Shown: piece after piece, positions 5,521 to 8,132 of the stretch
Layout: every line of letters begins with the position of its first letter
Numbering within the stretch: the first letter of the stretch is position 1
From: Candidatus Accumulibacter vicinus
GTDB taxonomy: Bacteria > Pseudomonadota > Gammaproteobacteria > Burkholderiales > Rhodocyclaceae
Direction of reading: 5' to 3'
Length of the DNA stretch: 8,132 nucleotides
NCBI GenBank assembly: GCA_002425405.1
Contig: DIME01000044.1
Span: 1-8,132 of the forward strand
Translations under genes and position numbers: made by a program
The notes under the pieces: model-generated
Databases searched by the model: none
What the model was told of the DNA's origin: nothing
The model's input: only the letters and a program-made list of their open reading frames with translations

Positions 5521-6570
5521 GTGCTGAAAACCGACACCATCCAGATCACCCCGGAGATCCTGAGTCTGATTGCCAGGATCGACGAGTTCAAAGGCGCCTG
5601 GCGCGCTTTGGGCACGCTCGCACCCGACCGCCTGTCGGCTCTGCGCCGTGTGGCCACCATCGAGAGCATTGGCTCTTCCACGCGCATCGAGGGCAGCAAG
5701 CTGTCCGACCGGGAAGTGGAACAGCTCATGTCGAATTTGGAGATCAAATCCTTCGCCACCCGCGACGAGCAGGAGGTGGCCGGCTACGCCGAACTGATGG
5801 ATCTCGTGTTCTCGTCGTGGCAGGACATCCCGTTCACCGAGAACCACATCAAGCAGTTGCACCAGATCCTGCTGCGCCACAGCGAGAAGGACACCTGGCA
5901 TCGCGGTAACTACAAAACCAACTCGAACAGTGTCGCGGCATTCGACGAAACCGGCGCGCAGATCGGTATCGTGTTTCAGACCGCGTCACCCTTCGATACG
6001 CCGCGCCTCATGACGGAGTTGGTGGCCTGGGTTAACCAGGAACGGGAGACGGCCCGACTGCATCCATTGCTGATCATCGCCCTGTGTGTCGTCGTTTTCT
6101 TGGAGATCCATCCCTTCCAGGACGGCAACGGGCGGCTCTCCCGGGTGCTCACCACGCTCCTGCTTCTGCAGGCCGGCTACGCCTATGTGCCGTACAGTTC
6201 GTTGGAAAGTGTGATCGAACACAGCAAGGAAGCCTACTATCTGGCACTGCGCCAGACGCAGGGTACGATCCGCACGGAGTCTCCCAACTGGCAGCCGTGG
6301 CTAGTGTTCTTTCTGCGGTCCTTGGCCGAGCAGATGCGGCGTCTGGAGAAGAAGGTCGAGCGCGAGAAGATCGTGCTGGCGGCCATGCCTGAACTGCAAC
6401 TACAGATTGTCGAGTTCGCCCGTGAGCATGGTCGTGTCACCATTGGTGAAGCGATCAAGCTAACCAGCGCCAGCCGCAATACGCTCAAGCAGCACTTCCG
6501 CACCTTGGTCGAACGCGGCACACTGAACCAGCATGGCAGTGGCCGAGGGGTCTGGTATGACCTGCGCTAA
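5521..6570 (+). CDS. fic: Class II Fic-family AMP-transferase with C-terminal winged helix
   Basis: This 349-aa protein contains the complete Fic motif HPFQDGNGRLSR at residues 197-208, with the catalytic His and the phosphate-binding GNGR loop. The inhibitory helix motif SxxxEG (STRIEG, 53-58, Glu57 as ATP-blocking residue) lies N-terminal, which defines class II Fic proteins. Residues 294-348 form a winged-helix domain (ATIGE-like HGRVTIGEAIKLTSASRNTLKQ). Fic enzymes usually transfer AMP from ATP to a hydroxyl on a target protein; the target here is unknown. The start must be GTG 5521 or later, because an in-frame TAG lies at 5509-5511. No ribosome-binding site is seen and the -10-like hexamer is only 7 bp upstream, so the message may be leaderless. 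Length and motifs indicate an intact, self-inhibited enzyme that probably regulates its own gene. Confidence 0.93.
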   Translation: MLKTDTIQITPEILSLIARIDEFKGAWRALGTLAPDRLSALRRVATIESIGSSTRIEGSKLSDREVEQLMSNLEIKSFATRDEQEVAGYAELMDLVFSSWQDIPFTENHIKQLHQILLRHSEKDTWHRGNYKTNSNSVAAFDETGAQIGIVFQTASPFDTPRLMTELVAWVNQERETARLHPLLIIALCVVVFLEIHPFQDGNGRLSRVLTTLLLLQAGYAYVPYSSLESVIEHSKEAYYLALRQTQGTIRTESPNWQPWLVFFLRSLAEQMRRLEKKVEREKIVLAAMPELQLQIVEFAREHGRVTIGEAIKLTSASRNTLKQHFRTLVERGTLNQHGSGRGVWYDLR

Positions 6571-6576
6571 AGCGCT

Positions 6577-6777
6577 CTAAACGGCGACAGCCTTGCTGGT
6601 GGACGACATGAGGCATGCGGATTCATACTCTTCGATATCGACAAGACGGTAGAGCACGCGACCGCAGAGTTTCAGATATTTGGGGCCGATCCCCTCGGTT
6701 CGCCAGCGTTCAAGTGTTGCCTCACTGACATCCCAGCGCTTGGCGAGGTTTCGTTGGTTGAAATGAATGATCTCCAT
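6577..6777 (-). CDS. AlpA/excisionase-like helix-turn-helix protein
   Basis: A 66-aa DNA-binding protein. NQRNLAKRWDVSEATLERWRTEGIGPKYLKLCGRVLYRLVDIEEYE (about residues 7-52) is a MerR/excisionase-type winged helix-turn-helix in which a Trp-Arg recognition helix is followed by the GRVLYR wing. Such proteins act in mobile elements as excisionases or as activators of integrase genes. The start at 6777 is preferred because GGAG lies six bases upstream and the family begins here; the frame is open to 6831. It is convergent with fic, with six bases between stop codons, and the fic stop lies within a small GCGCT/AGCGC hairpin (6564-6575). No integrase gene adjoins it, so its partner may be outside the window or lost. 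Confidence 0.85.
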   Translation of the reverse strand: MEIIHFNQRNLAKRWDVSEATLERWRTEGIGPKYLKLCGRVLYRLVDIEEYESACLMSSTSKAVAV

Positions 6778-6861
6778 GCAGGGCTCCGAACGGGTTGGTG
6801 GGAGTCCATGAAGGCGCTGTTCCGTCAACAAGCCAAGTCAGCAATTGGCAACGATGTGGAT

Positions 6862-6917
6862 TTCGGTTCGACTGCGGGATTCGGATTCGAACTGCGCCAT
6901 GATTGTTGATGCAACAA
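6862..6917. promoter_or_regulatory. Tandem imperfect repeat and hairpin upstream of the HTH gene
   Basis: Two adjacent units, TTCGGTTCGACTGCGGGA (6862-6879) and TTCGGATTCGAACTGCGCCA (6880-6899), differ by two single-base insertions and a few substitutions. GTTCGA at 6866-6871 and TCGAAC at 6887-6892 also make them an inverted pair. Next to them, TTGTTG-ATG-CAACAA (6903-6917) is a perfect 6-bp hairpin. They lie 85-140 bp ahead of the HTH start, where its operator or an excisionase-binding array would be expected. Confidence 0.45.
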
Positions 6918-7003
6918 CACATCGCATTTGATAGACTTGCGGCTGGTCAGGCATCCTTCCGCGAATGTTCTAAGCAGCATTTGCAAGTAAGAATGCACTG
7001 AGT

Positions 7004-7025
7004 TGGTGGAGTTTGGCGGGAGTTG
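7004..7025 (-). other. tmRNA (ssrA) 3'-end-like sequence, candidate attachment site
   Basis: Read on the minus strand this starts CAACTCCCGCCA and ends CTCCACCA. It matches the last bases of E. coli-type ssrA as I remember them, with one substitution and one extra base in the acceptor stem. The 5' half of the T-stem and the rest of the RNA are missing, so this is not a gene. The 3' end of ssrA is a well-known integration site for genomic islands, and a detached copy marks the far end of such an island. Confidence 0.45.
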
Positions 7026-7076
7026 CCGCCCCACCGCCAGGACACCAGACGCAAACTGTCTGAGGCTTTTACGAAC

Positions 7077-7109
7077 ACCCCGCTCAACGCCTTGTTTTGC
7101 GGGGTTTTT
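7077..7109 (+). terminator. Rho-independent terminator without an evident upstream gene
   Basis: ACCCCGC at 7077-7083 pairs with GCGGGGT at 7099-7105 around a 15-nt loop, and the stem is followed by TTTT on the plus strand. Both the stem and the T-run fit an intrinsic terminator. The nearest plus-strand gene is fic, 500 bp away with a minus-strand gene between, so it may belong to an unrecognised plus-strand transcript or be a leftover from a former insertion site. Confidence 0.6.
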
Positions 7110-7406
7110 CGTTTAGCGCTCCTGACCTCGCCTACCCAACAAATGTCATTTCTCGGCTTTTACGGGCCGTTTTTCTCGAAACCTCCTGACTTCAGGAATT
7201 TAGTAAGGAATTTTTCAAGCTGTTGTTTTGGCTTGAGTTTTCGAGTGGTCTTGGCGGGTTGTGCGATGACGTATGCTTTGGTTTTGTGAGGTACGCCATC
7301 GCGAAATTTCTGGTTGGTGGGGGGAGGAAAAGGCCAACAGAGATCCAATCCTCAGCACCTGGGCGCATGATTTTTTCGTCCAGGCGGCAAGAATTTGCAT
7401 CGAACC

Positions 7407-7835
7407 TCACGGCGCCGCAGCCGCCACCGACTTGGGCGACAGCCCTTTCAACAGATCCAGAACCACCTGCCCGACGCCGTTCAAATCGAGGCTGATGCTC
7501 ACCTTGCCCGTGCCGACGGTGACGCGCCGCACCGTCGTCTGAACCAGCTCGCGGCGCACATCGAATACAAGCATGTCCCAAGCGGCGTCAATGTTGGCCA
7601 GCATGGCAAGCACTGCGGCCTCCTCGTAGCGCGGGTGCTGTTGTACCGATGCAGGCAAATTGCCGAGCCAGGATGCTGGCGCTCGAAGCTGGCTTCTCAG
7701 GTACCAAGCGCTCAAGCGTGAGACCGATGCTTTCGTTAATGTCAACCCGAAGACCGTCGAGGCTGCGGTGATGGCGAAGCCCATCGCCTTTAGGTGTAGG
7801 TGATTTCCGCAAAACGCCATACCAAGAGTCATCAC
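7407..7835 (-). pseudogene. C-terminal remnant of a second large serine recombinase
   Basis: In this open frame about residues 68-130 (MLANIDAAWDMLVFDVRRELVQTTVRRVTV, then ISLDLNGVGQVVLDLLKG) resemble the conserved tail of large serine recombinases, where a helix ending 'W..L....RR..V...V.RV.V' is followed by a beta hairpin. The catalytic and DNA-binding domains are absent, and the first 50 residues look like non-coding translation, so the frame above about 7680 is probably not original. This is unlike the C-terminus of the intact recombinase at 2329-3897, so it stems from a different element. Confidence 0.5.
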
Positions 7836-7910
7836 GTTAGGCCGGGCTCAGGGCCAGAAAAACAAGCCGCTGCGATAGTTGTTCGGGATCTTGATTTCCG
7901 GAAATCACCT
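7798..7910. repeat. 12-bp inverted repeat pair including a 16-bp perfect palindrome
   Basis: AGGTGATTTCCG at 7798-7809 is the exact reverse complement of 7899-7910, giving a 113-bp unit with inverted ends. The right side is also part of a perfect palindrome TGATTTCCGGAAATCA at 7892-7907, so the TGATTTCCG half-site occurs three times. No flanking target duplication was seen. It may be a small non-autonomous element, a recombinase core with separated half-sites, or a regulator-binding site. Confidence 0.55.
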
Positions 7911-8023
7911 TATTGTCTTTCGTGCGATCCTTGGCTTTACTCCGCCAGAATGGGCTTACGTCACGAGCGAAATCACTGGCCTGACCATCGACCAGGGCGC
8001 TGCACGAAGCATTGACCGGAACA

Positions 8024-8132
8024 TCCGTTTGCGGCCGCTTACGCCTCGGTCGCTGGGTCGGATCGAAGAGGGGCATCTGATGCAGGATCACGTGCACATG
8101 CTGATTTCGATTGTGCAATGCGCATCACTTGC
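8024..8132 (+). pseudogene. Frameshifted IS200/IS605-family TnpA fragment (runs off window end)
   Basis: From 8059 the frame reads RIEEGHLMQDHVHMLISI, which fits the HUH signature region of one IS200-type Y1 transposase group (EEGHLM-DHVHM-ISI). The two metal-binding histidines lie at 8089-8097. Just upstream, in another frame, 8024-8056 reads SVCGRLRLGRW, resembling the preceding LYGQLRRHLG segment, so a deletion with frameshift has joined them. After ISI the expected PPKYAV does not follow. No start codon, left end or catalytic tyrosine is visible. The fragment is a decayed transposase gene. Confidence 0.6.

Larger units (their letters stand above)
6778..7406. other. Gene-poor region between the HTH gene and the recombinase remnant
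   Basis: About 630 bp without a convincing gene. It holds operator-like repeats (6862-6917), a tmRNA-3'-end-like sequence (7004-7025) and a plus-strand terminator (7077-7109). From about 7140 to 7330 the base composition is visibly richer in A and T than the neighbours, suggesting a different origin. A 62-codon minus-strand frame ending at 7160 is Lys-rich at its end (KTTRKLKPKQQLEKFL) but has only a TTG start and no known relatives, so it is not called as a gene. Confidence 0.5.

Noticed and set aside
7004..7035. Possible complete tRNA or tmRNA gene
   Set aside because: Only the 3' end from the T-loop onward fits; the 5' T-stem, anticodon arm and remaining structure are absent.
7154..7174. 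Second terminator-like stem CGGC/GCCG followed by TTTTT
   Set aside because: Only a 4-bp stem with an 8-nt loop, too weak to call.
7023..7289. 88-codon plus-strand frame across the AT-rich stretch
   Set aside because: It runs through the terminator stem-loop and has no known domain or ribosome-binding site.
7160..7348. 62-codon minus-strand Lys-rich frame after the recombinase remnant
   Set aside because: TTG start only, Shine-Dalgarno unconvincing, no family recognised; kept only as a note in the region description.
7837..8118. 93-codon minus-strand frame with an HVHV segment
   Set aside because: The plus strand of the same DNA gives a much better match to an IS200-type transposase, so the minus frame is read as its complement.

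Overview
This is a high-GC accessory region, most likely from a beta- or gammaproteobacterium. That assignment is an inference from base composition and from the families seen (AbiE, Fic, an AlpA-type helix-turn-helix protein, IS200-type transposase). No taxonomic marker gene is present. The window looks like part of a genomic island or a patchwork of mobile elements: recombinase and ParB-like genes, toxin-antitoxin-type genes, one truncated toxin gene, decayed recombinase and transposase fragments, and a short sequence resembling the 3' end of tmRNA.

Layout. (1) Positions 1-330 hold the 3' end of a uracil-DNA-glycosylase-superfamily gene that enters from outside the window. (2) Positions 331-551 are a non-coding gap between convergent genes, holding a perfect 12-bp inverted repeat and a 6-bp hairpin. 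(3) Positions 4516 down to 552, minus strand, hold a four-gene module: a small Cys4 zinc-ribbon protein (145 aa), a large serine recombinase (522 aa) with an unusual C-terminus, a ParB-like protein (300 aa) and a RepB-type ParB-like protein (293 aa). The last three genes overlap by ATGA junctions and must be co-translated. A 21-bp direct repeat lies at the 3' end of the small gene and in the gap before the recombinase gene. (4) Positions 4723-5462 hold an intact AbiEi antitoxin-type gene followed by an abiEii toxin gene cut off after about 16 family-like codons. (5) Positions 5521-6570 hold a complete class II Fic AMP-transferase with its own winged-helix domain, preceded by iterated GGGTGT boxes. 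(6) Positions 6777 down to 6577 hold an AlpA/excisionase-like HTH protein, convergent with fic. (7) Positions 6778-8132 have no convincing intact gene. They contain operator-like repeats, a tmRNA-3'-end-like sequence (candidate att site), an orphan plus-strand terminator, the C-terminal remnant of a second serine recombinase, a 12-bp inverted repeat pair, and a frameshifted IS200/IS605 transposase fragment running off the end.

How the parts may work together. The best candidate for an undescribed system is the minus-strand module. It couples a DNA-cutting and rejoining enzyme to two ParB-fold proteins with no ParA ATPase in sight, and to a small zinc-binding protein, with repeated DNA sites at its head. 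This suggests a recombination or transposition complex in which ParB-like clamps and a zinc-ribbon protein organise the DNA, rather than plasmid segregation. That role is inferred; the sequence proves only the gene order, domains and coupling. The AbiE remnant and the Fic gene look like an independent toxin-antitoxin cluster acquired next to it.
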